Below are positions 15,228 through 24,230 of a DNA stretch of 64,000 nt, one piece after another. Source of the DNA: Candidatus Woesearchaeota archaeon (lineage in GTDB: Archaea; Nanobdellota; Nanobdellia; Woesearchaeales; JACPBO01); contig JAUSCS010000013.1 in NCBI GenBank assembly GCA_030651135.1, positions 208,188 to 272,187 of the forward strand. The letters run 5' to 3'. Position 1 is the stretch's first letter; each line of letters starts with the position of its first letter. Both the position numbers and the translations under genes were made by a program. Below the pieces are notes generated by a model. That model saw nothing but the letters and a program-made list of their open reading frames with translations, had not been told where the DNA came from and made no database searches.

Positions 15228-17876
15228 CTATTTTGTCACGCTCGCCTTGACATTCTTCTCCTTCAAAGCAGCCTGGGCAGCAGCCAATATCGCTATCGGC
15301 ACCCTGAATGGAGAGCAGCTCACATAATCCAGGCCAAGCTCATGGCAGAACTCAACTGAGTTCGGGTCTCCGCCATGCTCCCCGCATATTCCTATTTCAA
15401 GCTCATGATTCGCTTTTCTTCCCTTTTCAATGCAGAGCTTCATCATTCCGCCCACTCCTCTCCTGTCAATTGTCTGGAATGGGTCCTTTTCAAATATCTT
15501 CTGCTCCACATACTTTGGAATAAATTTGCCTGCATCGTCCCTTGAAAAGCCCAATGTTGTCTGCGTCAGGTCATTTGTCCCGAAAGAGAAGAATTCAACT
15601 TCTTTTGCCAAATCATCAGCAACAATGCATGCTCGAGGCAGCTCAATCATTGTTCCGATCTTGTAATCAACCTTTACTCCTGATTTCCTGATAAGCTCAT
15701 CTGCTATTCTCTTCACCATTGGCTTTAAATTCAGTATCTCTTCATTAAAGCCGACAACAGGAATCTCAATCTCAGGAATTGCCTTTCCGCCTTTTTTATT
15801 GACTTCAATTGCAGCATTTATTATTGCCCTGACCTGCATTTCAGAGATCTCAGGATAAACAACACCTAAGCGGCATCCTCTAAAGCCAAGCATTGGATTG
15901 AATTCATGCAGTGATATGACTTTATTCTTTAATTTTTCAACAGGCACTTTCATCTCCTTTGCAATCTCTTTTATATCCTCTTCTTCTTTTGGCAAAAACT
16001 CGTGCAACGGAGGATCAAGCAGCCTTATTGTAACTGGGTAGCCGCTCATAACCTTAAAAATTCCTATAAAATCTTCCTTCTGCATTGGCTCTATTTTTGC
16101 CAATGCCCTCTTCCTCTCTTCAGCAGTTTCTGCCAGAATCATCTCTCTCACTGCTTTAATCCTGTCTTCCTGGAAGAACATATGCTCTGTTCTTGTCAAG
16201 CCAATTCCTTCTGCGCCGAATTTCCTTGCCACTTCGCTGTCATGCGGCGTATCTGCATTAGCCCTTACTTTCAATTTTCTTACTGCATTCGACCATTCCA
16301 TCAAAATTTTGAATTCGCCCTTTAATTCCGGATCAACAGTCGGAACCTTGCCAAGAATAACTTCGCCTGTATTTCCATTCAAAGTTATGTAATCGCCTTC
16401 TTTTACAACTTCACCGCCAACAACAAACTCGCCTTCATCTTCTTTTACAATAACTTTTTCACATCCTGAAACGCAGCATTTTCCCATGCCTCTTGCTACA
16501 ACTGCAGCATGTGAAGTCATTCCGCCTCTTGCAGTCAATATTCCTTCTGCGGCATTCATTCCTTCAATATCTTCAGGAGAAGTTTCCTGCCTTACAAGAA
16601 TAACCTTTTTGCCGTCTTCAGCCCAGTCATGGGCTCTTTCAGAATTAAAAACAGCCTGGCCAACAGCTGCTCCTGGAGACGCTGGCAGGCCTTGCGCAAT
16701 AACTTTCATTTTAGCTTTTGGATCAATTGTTTTGTGCAATAACTGGTCAAGCTGCTTTGGCTCGAGTCTCATCAATGCTTCATCTTTAGTTATAAGCCCT
16801 TCTTTCACCATATCAACTGCAATCTTAACTGCAGCCTGCGCTGTTCTCTTTCCGTTTCTTGTCTGCAGCATGTATAATTTTCCTGTTTCAATTGTAAATT
16901 CAATGTCCTGCATGTCCTTATAATGTTTTTCAAGCTTATGATAAATTTCTTCAAGCTGCTTGTAAGCATGCGGCATTTCTTTTTTCAAATCAGTTATTGG
17001 ATGCGGAGTTCTTATTCCTGCAACAACATCTTCTCCCTGCGCATTCATCAGATATTCGCCGTAAAAATGATTATCTCCTGTACTTGGGTTTCTTGTAAAG
17101 GCAACTCCTGTGCCGCAATCATCGCCCATATTGCCGAACACCATTGTCTGCACATTGACCGCTGTTCCTAGATTGTTTGGAATGTCGTTCAATCTTCTGT
17201 ATGTTATCGCCCTTTCATTGTTCCACGAGTTGAAAACAGAATCAATCGCCATCTTCAGCTGCTTTTTTGGATCTTCCGGGAAATCTATGTTTGCTTCCTG
17301 CTTTATTGCTTTCTTATACAGGCTGATGATCTCTTTGAGCTCTTCAATATTAAGCTCTGTGTCTAATTTTATTTTCCTCAGATTTTTCACTTCATCAAGA
17401 ACTGATTCAAAAACCTCGCGTTTTACTCCTAAAACAACATTGCCGAACATCTGGATGAATCGCCTGTAGCTGTCAAGTGCAAATCTTTCGTTTCCGGTTA
17501 ATTCTGACAATCCTTCAACTGCATCTGGGTTTATTCCGAGGTTAAGGATAGTGTCCATCATTCCCGGCATTGAGAATTTTGCCCCAGACCTTACAGAAAC
17601 AAGCAACGGATTTTTATCATCTCCGAACTTCTTGCCTGTTTTCTTCTCCAGCTCTTTCAGCTTTGTCTCAACCTGGTCCATTGCTCCTTCAGGATATTTT
17701 TTTCCAAGCTTGTAGAACAAAACACATGCTTCTGTTGTTATTGTAAATCCAGGCGGAACTGGAATTCCTAGATTTGTCATCTCAGCAAGATTAGCTCCCT
17801 TGCCGCCAAGAAGATCCTTCATCTTTGCATTTCCTTCTTCAAATGCATAAACATATTTTTCAGTATTGTTTGCCAT
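15228..17876 (-). CDS. ppdK: Pyruvate, phosphate dikinase
   Basis: 882 residues, normal for the family. It interconverts pyruvate, ATP and phosphate with PEP, AMP and pyrophosphate through a phosphohistidine. The ATP-grasp domain starts with DLLGGKGANLAEM at 22; the phosphohistidine domain has TARGGMTSHAAVVARGMGK near 450; the PEP/pyruvate barrel contains RTEHMF, EIEIPVVG and the end FGTNDLTQTTLGFSRDD and GICGEHGGDP. The enzyme probably links glycolysis to gluconeogenesis. Monocistronic with its own promoter; the 18012 gene diverges from it. Confidence 0.97.
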   Translation of the reverse strand: MANNTEKYVYAFEEGNAKMKDLLGGKGANLAEMTNLGIPVPPGFTITTEACVLFYKLGKKYPEGAMDQVETKLKELEKKTGKKFGDDKNPLLVSVRSGAKFSMPGMMDTILNLGINPDAVEGLSELTGNERFALDSYRRFIQMFGNVVLGVKREVFESVLDEVKNLRKIKLDTELNIEELKEIISLYKKAIKQEANIDFPEDPKKQLKMAIDSVFNSWNNERAITYRRLNDIPNNLGTAVNVQTMVFGNMGDDCGTGVAFTRNPSTGDNHFYGEYLMNAQGEDVVAGIRTPHPITDLKKEMPHAYKQLEEIYHKLEKHYKDMQDIEFTIETGKLYMLQTRNGKRTAQAAVKIAVDMVKEGLITKDEALMRLEPKQLDQLLHKTIDPKAKMKVIAQGLPASPGAAVGQAVFNSERAHDWAEDGKKVILVRQETSPEDIEGMNAAEGILTARGGMTSHAAVVARGMGKCCVSGCEKVIVKEDEGEFVVGGEVVKEGDYITLNGNTGEVILGKVPTVDPELKGEFKILMEWSNAVRKLKVRANADTPHDSEVARKFGAEGIGLTRTEHMFFQEDRIKAVREMILAETAEERKRALAKIEPMQKEDFIGIFKVMSGYPVTIRLLDPPLHEFLPKEEEDIKEIAKEMKVPVEKLKNKVISLHEFNPMLGFRGCRLGVVYPEISEMQVRAIINAAIEVNKKGGKAIPEIEIPVVGFNEEILNLKPMVKRIADELIRKSGVKVDYKIGTMIELPRACIVADDLAKEVEFFSFGTNDLTQTTLGFSRDDAGKFIPKYVEQKIFEKDPFQTIDRRGVGGMMKLCIEKGRKANHELEIGICGEHGGDPNSVEFCHELGLDYVSCSPFRVPIAILAAAQAALKEKNVKASVTK

Positions 17877-18011
17877 TTTAAATCGCCTTTTGTATTAGAT
17901 GCGGATTATTACTAAATTCAGAATGGGCGGTTTATTTATAAAGATTGTGGTGGTTTTTTATGCTTTATTTTTAGAAATTTTTATAAACAAGCAAAATAAA
18001 TAACAAAAATA

Positions 18012-19862
18012 ATGAAAAACCTCGAAATCGCAGCATTGTTCTATGAAATAGCAGATATGCTCGAAATGCAAAATGTGCAGTGGAAGCCTCAGGCATATAG
18101 AAAGGCTGCAAAAGGATTAGAAGCATTAGGCGAGGATGTTGAGGAGATCTATAAAAAAGAAGGCATAGACGGCTTCAGAAAAATTCCCGGTGTCGGCGAA
18201 AATCTTGCCCTGAAAATAGAGCAGTACATCAAGACAGGCAAAATAAATGAATATGAAAAATTAAAAAGATCAATGCCTGCTCATCTTAATGATCTGATGG
18301 CAATTTCATCTCTTGGCCCGAAAAAAGCCATTATTCTGAATAAAAAATTAGGCATTAAAAGTGTTGGTGATTTAGGAAGAGCGATAAAACAGCACAGGAT
18401 TGCAAAATTATTTGGGTTCGGGGCAAAAACAGAGGAAAACATTTTGAGAGGAATTGAGCTGATGAAAAGAGGCCAGGAGAGAAAATTGCTTGGTATTGTG
18501 CTGCCAATTGCCCGCGATATTGCTGCTAAATTAAAGAAACTGAAAGAGGTTGATAAGATTGAAGTCGGCGGCAGCATCAGAAGAAGAAAAGAAACAATAA
18601 GGGACATTGACATTTTAATAACATCAAAAAAGCCCGCTCCTGTGATGGATCTTTTCACATCTCTGCCTGATGTTGATAGAGTTTTAGCTAAAGGCATTAC
18701 AAAATCTTCAGTTATCTTAAAAAACAATATGCAGGTTGATTTAAGGGTTCTCGATCCAAAATGTTTTGGCGCAGCATTGCAGTACTTTACAGGCAACAAA
18801 GAGCACAACATAATATTAAGGGAAAGGGCAATCAAAAAAGGATTAAAGTTAAGTGAATATGGCTTGTTTAACAAAAAGACAAACAGATTAGTCGCTGGCA
18901 AAACAGAGGAAGAAGTCTATAAAAAATTAGGTTTGCCTTATATCGAACCAGAGTTAAGAGAAAATACAGGCGAAATAGATGCTGCATTAAATAAAAAACT
19001 GCCTAAAGTAATCGGCTATAATGACATCAAAGGGGATTTGCACGTGCACAGCAAATATTCTGATGGTGATGACAGCATAGAAGATATTGCGAATTACGCC
19101 AAAAAAATTGGTTACGAATATATTTGCATTTCAGACCATTCCAAAAGCCAGCATATCGCGCATGGCCTTGATGAAAACAGATTGTTAAAGCAGATTGATG
19201 AAATTAAAAAAATAAACAAAAAACTGAAAAATTTCAGAATACTGATGGGAAGCGAAGTTGATATAAAATCAGACGGCAGCCTGGATTTCAGCGACGATAT
19301 TCTTAAAAAATTGGATGTTGTTATTGCATCTGTCCATTCTGGGTTTAAATCTCCAAAAGAAGAAATGACAAACAGAGTTGTTAAAGCCCTTAAAAATGAA
19401 AATGTTGACATCTTCGGCCATCCAACAGGAAGGCTGATCAATGAAAGAGAGCCTTATGAAATCGATCTTAATGAAGTCTTTGATGTTGCAAAAGAAAGAA
19501 AAAACCTCTTTTTGGAGATCAATGCTTCTCCTTCAAGAATGGATCTAAATGATGCAAACATAAAACTGGCAGTAAGCAAAGGGTTAAAATTGGCAATAAA
19601 CACAGATTCTCACAGCATAATGCAGCTTCATTATATGGAGCTAGGCATAGCAGCTGCAAGAAGAGGATGGGCTGAAAAGAAAGACATTATTAATTGCCTC
19701 GGATTGAAAGAAATAATGAAAATCTTCAGAATAAGTAATTATCTTAATTCCGCGCCTTCTCTGGCTTCAACAGCAACTTCACTGCTTACAATCCTTCCCG
19801 AAAGAAAGTCTAAAATTTTTCTGCCGCCCCGCCTTAATGACCATCTAGTTCCTCTTAAGTAA
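18012..19862 (+). CDS. polX: Family X DNA polymerase with PHP domain
   Basis: 616 residues. Helix-hairpin-helix region at 1-150 (GFRKIPGVGENLALKIEQYI), nucleotidyltransferase site GGSIRRRKETIRDIDILI at about 182-199 with the DxD pair and VDLRV later, and a C-terminal PHP phosphoesterase (GDLHVHSKYSDGDDSIED near 338; HSGFKSP; FGHPTGR; NTDSHS). This is the bacterial/archaeal PolX plan for gap repair with 3' processing. The last 40 or so residues after KIFRISNY are atypical and are coded antisense to the 19739 gene, so the native stop may have been lost. Confidence 0.93.
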   Translation: MKNLEIAALFYEIADMLEMQNVQWKPQAYRKAAKGLEALGEDVEEIYKKEGIDGFRKIPGVGENLALKIEQYIKTGKINEYEKLKRSMPAHLNDLMAISSLGPKKAIILNKKLGIKSVGDLGRAIKQHRIAKLFGFGAKTEENILRGIELMKRGQERKLLGIVLPIARDIAAKLKKLKEVDKIEVGGSIRRRKETIRDIDILITSKKPAPVMDLFTSLPDVDRVLAKGITKSSVILKNNMQVDLRVLDPKCFGAALQYFTGNKEHNIILRERAIKKGLKLSEYGLFNKKTNRLVAGKTEEEVYKKLGLPYIEPELRENTGEIDAALNKKLPKVIGYNDIKGDLHVHSKYSDGDDSIEDIANYAKKIGYEYICISDHSKSQHIAHGLDENRLLKQIDEIKKINKKLKNFRILMGSEVDIKSDGSLDFSDDILKKLDVVIASVHSGFKSPKEEMTNRVVKALKNENVDIFGHPTGRLINEREPYEIDLNEVFDVAKERKNLFLEINASPSRMDLNDANIKLAVSKGLKLAINTDSHSIMQLHYMELGIAAARRGWAEKKDIINCLGLKEIMKIFRISNYLNSAPSLASTATSLLTILPERKSKIFLPPRLNDHLVPLK

Positions 19863-20149
19863 TCATCCAAATAGTTAGCTCCTTTTGATTCGACAACAGC
19901 AGGCGGCCCAGTGATGTCAAGAAAGGGCTCTATGACTTTTTTTATATTTTCTGCTTCTCCCCTTAAATGAACCGAGTACCTTGAAAGAGGAAGATTATAA
20001 AAATAATCCTGCCGCCCTTCTTCTGTAGTGATCCAGTATTCAACTCCTTCTTGTTTTAGTTTATCACCCACTTCTTTTAATGCTTCAAAAAATGCAATAT
20101 GATCATCAATTCCAGAAGGGCATTCATAAGTCACATAAAATTGTTCCAT
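19739..20149 (-). CDS. Hypothetical 136-residue protein overlapping polX end
   Basis: 136 residues, not assigned to a family. MEQFYVTYECPSGIDDHIAFFEALKEVG and YSVHLRGEAENIKKVIEPFLD suggest an alpha/beta fold of ferredoxin-like type. The last 40 residues (arginine-rich) are encoded opposite the end of polX: the two genes converge with a 124-base overlap. A TATA box (AAATTTATATAG) lies about 25 bases upstream of the ATG at 20149, so this gene has a real promoter. Confidence 0.66.
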   Translation of the reverse strand: MEQFYVTYECPSGIDDHIAFFEALKEVGDKLKQEGVEYWITTEEGRQDYFYNLPLSRYSVHLRGEAENIKKVIEPFLDITGPPAVVESKGANYLDDYLRGTRWSLRRGGRKILDFLSGRIVSSEVAVEAREGAELR

Positions 20150-20261
20150 ATTAAAATAGAATTATTTAAAACTATATAAATTTAACGGCACGGCTCTGTC
20201 ATAACTCGAAAATATATAAATTTCATTACTCTCAGATAGTTTTAAAAAGATAAAGCTCTTC

Positions 20262-21296
20262 TTGTGGGATGTGAAACAATATTTAGATGACAAGCTATTA
20301 AGGATTGAAAAAAGTTTGCAAAGATTTTATAATAAATTAAAATCCAGTGATTTGCTTGATAATTTAGCTACAATTGGGTCAATTAACAAGGATACTTTTA
20401 GAAAAGCGATTTATGAGCCATCAAAGGAGGCCGTAGTTGTTACTGGTGGAAAAAGGATAAGGCCTGTTTTGGTTTACCTTGCTCATGATATAGTTGGAGG
20501 ATCATTCAAGCACATTGATGATTTGGCCATTCTTCCAGAATTTTCCCATAAGGGTTCTGTTGTTATTGATGATGTTGAAGATGAAGCACAAAAAAGAGAT
20601 GGCAGAGATCCTCTGTATAAATCTCATGGAGTATCAATCGCATTAAATACGGGTAATTTTCTTTATTTTGTTGTGAAGTTAGTTTTGGATGGAGTTGAGA
20701 TAGATGAAAAAAGAAAATTAGAAATTCTGCAAGATTATTTTCATGGTGGATTAATCGCACATATTGGACAAGGTTCAGATATATATTGGAGAGAAACGCA
20801 AACATTACCGACAGAACAAGAATATTTACAAATGAATGCTTACAAAAATTCTACATTCAGGTTTGCTACCAAACTAGGAGCAATTTCAGGAAATGGAACT
20901 AAAGAACAAAAAAGAAGTTTAGAAGAAATTGCGGAAGCTACAGGAACCGCTTATCAACTAAGAGATGACTTGTTAAGTTTAGAAGAAAATGCACATGATT
21001 ATGGAGATGATATTACAGAAGGAAAAATTAGTTTAATGGTTTTGAGAACATTGCAGAATCAAGGTAAAAATGCAGAAAGGTTAAGGAGCATTTTATCTTC
21101 AAAAACAAGAACTCCGGCAGTGATAAGGGAAGCGATTAACATAATGAAGAATAACGGTTCAATTGAATATGCAGAACATACAGCAAGAAATTTGGTTGAT
21201 AAGGCTAATGAAAAATTATTCAAAGAATTTCCAGAATCAAAATACAGGAAACTTTTTTCACAATTTATTGAATACGCAGTCTCACGAAAGAAATAA
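20262..21296 (+). CDS. Polyprenyl diphosphate synthase (GGPP synthase-like)
   Basis: 344 residues, trans-isoprenyl chain elongation for archaeal lipid tails or quinone-type side chains. GGKRIRP at 62-68, first aspartate motif HKGSVVIDDVEDEAQKRDG near 96-114, and second motif QLRDDLLSLEENAHDYGDD near 228, where the fifth Asp of DDxxD is Ser. Both motifs look more like eukaryotic-type GGPP synthases than the usual archaeal IdsA. No ATG is near; TTG at 20262 or GTG at 20271 starts the gene, with a TATA-like box about 25 bases upstream. Confidence 0.83.
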   Translation: MWDVKQYLDDKLLRIEKSLQRFYNKLKSSDLLDNLATIGSINKDTFRKAIYEPSKEAVVVTGGKRIRPVLVYLAHDIVGGSFKHIDDLAILPEFSHKGSVVIDDVEDEAQKRDGRDPLYKSHGVSIALNTGNFLYFVVKLVLDGVEIDEKRKLEILQDYFHGGLIAHIGQGSDIYWRETQTLPTEQEYLQMNAYKNSTFRFATKLGAISGNGTKEQKRSLEEIAEATGTAYQLRDDLLSLEENAHDYGDDITEGKISLMVLRTLQNQGKNAERLRSILSSKTRTPAVIREAINIMKNNGSIEYAEHTARNLVDKANEKLFKEFPESKYRKLFSQFIEYAVSRKK

Positions 21297-21384
21297 AAAA
21301 TATTTTTAGATAACGGGCTGTAATAAATTTCTAAGTGCTACCACTACCGAAAAGTATTTATATCTATTGATTTCTCTAAACACA

Positions 21385-21879
21385 ATGGCAAACCAAGAAG
21401 AATTAGATGCTATTAAGATTTATGAAAGGGCAAGTTCAGATATACGAAGAGAAGAAGACGTATTATTTAGGGAGCTAAATGTCGAGTATGAAAGCTTCAA
21501 TGATATTTTTAAAGCACTTGCATTTGGGATGAAAGAAATCTACGACCCAAACATCTATTTTAATTATAAGCGGCTAAAAGGAGAAAAGCGGCTAAATTGC
21601 CTTACTCATGTTGATCTTGGGCTTTTAGTTATGGATAAGGCACTTTCTTTAAAACCAGACGGAATGATAGGAAAAGAGGAGTATTTAGCTGCGGTACGCG
21701 AAGCTTACAATGAAGTGGGTTTTGAAAATGTGGAAATATTGCTTGGAATAGATGATTTATCATTAGAGCTTGAAAAAACCATCGAAGAAGAAAGGCTAAG
21801 GCCATCTGAACACAGGAATAACATTGTAACAACGATCTATAAAAGATTTTTTGAATACATAACTAACAGTTCTTTATAG
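21385..21879 (+). CDS. Orphan 164-residue helical protein
   Basis: Start placed at the ATG at 21385 because a TATA box (TATTTATATC, 21354-21363) lies about 26 bases upstream. Highly charged and probably all-helical: IKIYERASSDIRREEDVLFRE, then LNCLTHVDLGLLVMDKALSL, and a C-terminal KRFFEYI. No known domain and no catalytic motif seen. It lies between the isoprenoid synthase and the TRASH protein, without a convincing partner. Confidence 0.6.
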   Translation: MANQEELDAIKIYERASSDIRREEDVLFRELNVEYESFNDIFKALAFGMKEIYDPNIYFNYKRLKGEKRLNCLTHVDLGLLVMDKALSLKPDGMIGKEEYLAAVREAYNEVGFENVEILLGIDDLSLELEKTIEEERLRPSEHRNNIVTTIYKRFFEYITNSSL

Positions 21880-21903
21880 CAATTAAAAACAAAGACATAA
21901 GAA

Positions 21904-22167
21904 TTATTCTTCCTCTTCCCCTGTCTTCTTTCTAACAAACTCTTTTGCGCATGTAGTAGAGCAAAACCTGTGGATCTTGCTGCTGATCTCCTCTTCAACA
22001 AAGCTTACTCCAAGGACTTTGCCGCAGTTCCTGCACTTGGCTCCCTGGCCTCCTGCTTCTGCGCCTTCCATAAACCCTTCTTCCCATGGCTCTATCTCAT
22101 CATCATCCATTTCTTCTTCTCTTCCTTCTGCGGAATAGATGTCCTTGTCTTCGTCATCATCTGCCAT
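21904..22167 (-). CDS. TRASH/MYM-type zinc-finger protein with WEEGFMEG motif
   Basis: 87 residues from the ATG at 22165-22167; the TATA box near 22188-22197 makes this a leaderless start rather than the in-frame ATG at 22191, which overlaps the box. An acidic N-terminus (DDDEDKDIY) leads to WEEGFMEGAEAG, then CRNCGKVLG and HRFCSTTCAKEFVRKK, the C-x2-C...FCSxxC pattern of TRASH fingers that bind zinc or other metals. The WEEGFMEG stretch is shared with the 42-residue protein at 2871-2999. Role unknown; metal handling or protein binding. Confidence 0.8.
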   Translation of the reverse strand: MADDDEDKDIYSAEGREEEMDDDEIEPWEEGFMEGAEAGGQGAKCRNCGKVLGVSFVEEEISSKIHRFCSTTCAKEFVRKKTGEEEE

Positions 22168-22239
22168 GAAAAGAGAAATTTCGGTTTTCATATATAAATA
22201 TTTGTGTTTTTAAAAAATTTTATAAGAAAAAAATAAAAA

Positions 22240-22560
22240 TTATCTTGTCTGGTTGCTGCCAGTTTGGTTGCTTGTTTGCCTGACGCATTTTCCAGCAACA
22301 CAGCCATTCGGGCAGGTATAATTCAGCCATTTGTACTGGGTTCCGCTGCAATAGCCTTCTTTCAATATAACGGGGCCAATGCATATGTCAGGGTAAGACA
22401 CTGCTCCGACTTTAACGATCCCTTTTGTGTAATAGCTGATGCCGTCGCTGTCGCTGCAATTCTTAATTATTTTTAAAGCTTCTCCCGTTGTACATCCAGC
22501 TAAAACAAATATCAAAGCCAATAAAGGAATCATTCCGAACAACAGAGTTCTTGTTTTCAT
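22240..22560 (-). CDS. Cysteine-rich lipoprotein (one module)
   Basis: 106 residues from the ATG at 22558-22560, with GGTG 7 bases upstream; an in-frame ATG at 22584 lacks a site. Signal peptide with lipobox FVLAGC, so it is a membrane-anchored lipoprotein. The outer part is one cysteine module: CSDSDGISYYTKG, then CxGP..YC...YTCPNGCVAGKC. The same module is in the adjacent gene and twice in the M64-like peptidase at 56652. Glycosylation-type Asn-rich tail (SNQTGSNQT). Operon with 22585. Confidence 0.78.
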   Translation of the reverse strand: MKTRTLLFGMIPLLALIFVLAGCTTGEALKIIKNCSDSDGISYYTKGIVKVGAVSYPDICIGPVILKEGYCSGTQYKWLNYTCPNGCVAGKCVRQTSNQTGSNQTR

Positions 22561-22584
22561 ATTTTGCACCTTCTTTTTTATCAT

Positions 22585-23130
22585 TTAATCTTTAAAGCAA
22601 GCGCCAGCATCGCAGCCGTCAAATCCATAGGCCTTGCAGCTGTACTCCACAAAATCGCATGACTTGGGATCCTGCAATAACGGCGAGCAGTAATAATCAA
22701 CCAAATAATCTCCCTTGCAGTAATCAGCATTAACATCTGCGCCCACAGTGCAATTTCCTTTAGTTGCAAGCCTGTCATGAATGCTGCCAAACCAGTCTTC
22801 ATCCACGCATGCCTCATTTGTTGCAGAAATGCAGGCGCCATCTTTGCAGCCGGCAGCGCAGACATATGTTCTTGAAATAGCTGCATTGCCATCGCAGTAA
22901 TATTCTGTAAGCGCATCTGAATCAATGCATTTGTCTTGATAGTCTTTTCCCCTATAGCTCACTGTTCCAATGCTGTAATAATTGATTCCGCTGTCGCTGT
23001 CTTTGCAGGCAGCATACTGGATTTTTATAGCCTCGCCTGTAGGCTGACCTGATTGGCAGGCAGCCAAAACAAAAACTAGCGCAAATAAAGAAATGCCAAG
23101 AATTAGCAGCCTCTTGTTTGTCATTTTCAT
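22585..23130 (-). CDS. Cysteine-rich lipoprotein (two modules)
   Basis: 181 residues. Signal peptide with lipobox FVLAAC. Module 1: CKDSDSGINYYSIGTVSY, KCIDSDALTEYYC, YVCAAGCKDGAC. A second, more divergent cysteine-rich unit follows (CVDEDWFGSIHDRLATKG...GACFKD). Cysteines are evenly spaced and likely disulphide-bonded outside the cell. It is followed after about 24 bases by the one-module lipoprotein. The upstream leader holds an unusual pair of competing hairpins. Confidence 0.78.
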   Translation of the reverse strand: MKMTNKRLLILGISLFALVFVLAACQSGQPTGEAIKIQYAACKDSDSGINYYSIGTVSYRGKDYQDKCIDSDALTEYYCDGNAAISRTYVCAAGCKDGACISATNEACVDEDWFGSIHDRLATKGNCTVGADVNADYCKGDYLVDYYCSPLLQDPKSCDFVEYSCKAYGFDGCDAGACFKD

Positions 23131-23181
23131 AATCTTTACTTCAGCGATATTTTAATCTTTCGTTTTTCTCTGGATAATGAA

Positions 23182-23235
23182 GGCCCCCTGATAATTGTTA
23201 TGGGGGTGGTTTACAAGAAGTAAATCCAGGGGGCC
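23182..23235 (-). promoter_or_regulatory. Competing hairpins in lipoprotein operon leader
   Basis: GGCCCCCTG (23182-23190) and CAGGGGGCC (23227-23235) are perfect 9-bp arms; the same CCCCC can instead pair with GGGGG at about 23202-23206. An inner TTTAC/GTAAA stem lies inside the larger loop. It sits about 50 bases upstream of the lipoprotein gene start on the minus strand and after the 23256 gene. The folds exclude each other, which fits an attenuator or intergenic processing site, but no known riboswitch is recognised. Confidence 0.45.
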
Positions 23236-23255
23236 GATGCCAAAAAGCGCGATCT

Positions 23256-23669
23256 TCATTTTGAGCTTCTCACCTTAAACGGCGGCTTGTCCATTTCCTT
23301 GGACCACATAACTCCGATCTCCATCATCACTTCTTTAAATTTCCTTGATACCTTGTAAGTTTTCTTGTACATGTCATAGTCTATCAATCCCATTGCTTTC
23401 ATTGGAGTCAATATCCTGTCGTAAAACTGCCTTTTGTTATAGCTCAGCTTCACTTTTTTTCCCTTGAATTCGGGCTCATCAATCTCTGCCACTAAATTGC
23501 CTTCATGCAGCTGATTTGCGAACATAGACATCTCTGTCTTGCCTATCTCGCCGTCATTCGTTTTCATGTGGTCGATCAGCAGCTTTGCCACTATCTTCTG
23601 CTGGCTTGTAGCAAAGATCACTTCAAATATATCTTCAGGTAAATGAAACTGATCAAGTAAAATTACCAT
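23256..23669 (-). CDS. Predicted winged-helix DNA-binding protein
   Basis: 137 residues. ATSQQKIVAKLLIDHMKTNDGEIGKTEMSMFANQL resembles a helical HTH entry, and YDRILTPMKAMGLIDYDMYKKTYKVSRKF is typical of the recognition helix plus wing in archaeal winged-helix proteins. No sensor domain is visible. TATA (TTATATATAA) lies about 28 bases upstream of the ATG, giving a leaderless start. Target unknown. Confidence 0.68.
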   Translation of the reverse strand: MVILLDQFHLPEDIFEVIFATSQQKIVAKLLIDHMKTNDGEIGKTEMSMFANQLHEGNLVAEIDEPEFKGKKVKLSYNKRQFYDRILTPMKAMGLIDYDMYKKTYKVSRKFKEVMMEIGVMWSKEMDKPPFKVRSSK

Positions 23670-23820
23670 TATTGCCTGTTAAGAGAAGCTTATATATAAA
23701 TGTTACGTTTTTGTATACTGGTGTGGTAATTAAGTACATTATACTGTAAGCCCAGCAAATCTGTGTTGTATTCAAATTACTAGCCGTGCCCTAAAAAACA
23801 AAATATAAAAAGAGCAAAAA

Positions 23821-24165
23821 TTATTTTCTAGAAGCCATTAAAGCCTTTTTCATTAAAACTGCTTTTTGATGTTTTGATAAACGAAGATATTCAATTATTG
23901 CTCCTTTTTCAGGAAAAAGAACTTCCTCTCTACCTTCATAAAGAACAACTTTCTCTAGCCCTTTTATGTTTTTAATTAAATCATCAGGAATTTCTCCTCT
24001 TTTTGAAGGAAAAAAACTTTCAAATCTTTGCTCTCTCAAAAAATATCCCTTTTCTTTAATATCTGCATCTGGAGTACCGCATAGATGTTTTCCAAGTATA
24101 CGTTGTGAGTCATCCCATACGACAATTTTTTGATATCTCCCTAAAATAACTCCATAATCGCCCAT
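23821..24165 (-). CDS. Orphan 114-residue protein
   Basis: Not assigned to a family. The sequence is mixed alpha/beta: MGDYGVILGRYQKIVVWDDSQ, then REQRFESFFPSKRGEIPDDLI and a basic helical end (LSKHQKAVLMKKALMASRK). A TATA box (ATATTTATATAT) lies about 28 bases before the ATG. The gene lies alone between a winged-helix gene and xpd. The preceding gap (23670-23820) shows no gene. Confidence 0.58.
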   Translation of the reverse strand: MGDYGVILGRYQKIVVWDDSQRILGKHLCGTPDADIKEKGYFLREQRFESFFPSKRGEIPDDLIKNIKGLEKVVLYEGREEVLFPEKGAIIEYLRLSKHQKAVLMKKALMASRK

Positions 24166-24230
24166 TGTATTAATTCCAAAGTGAAAACTAATATATAAAT
24201 ATTTGTTTTCTACAGCTCATCACACAAGAA

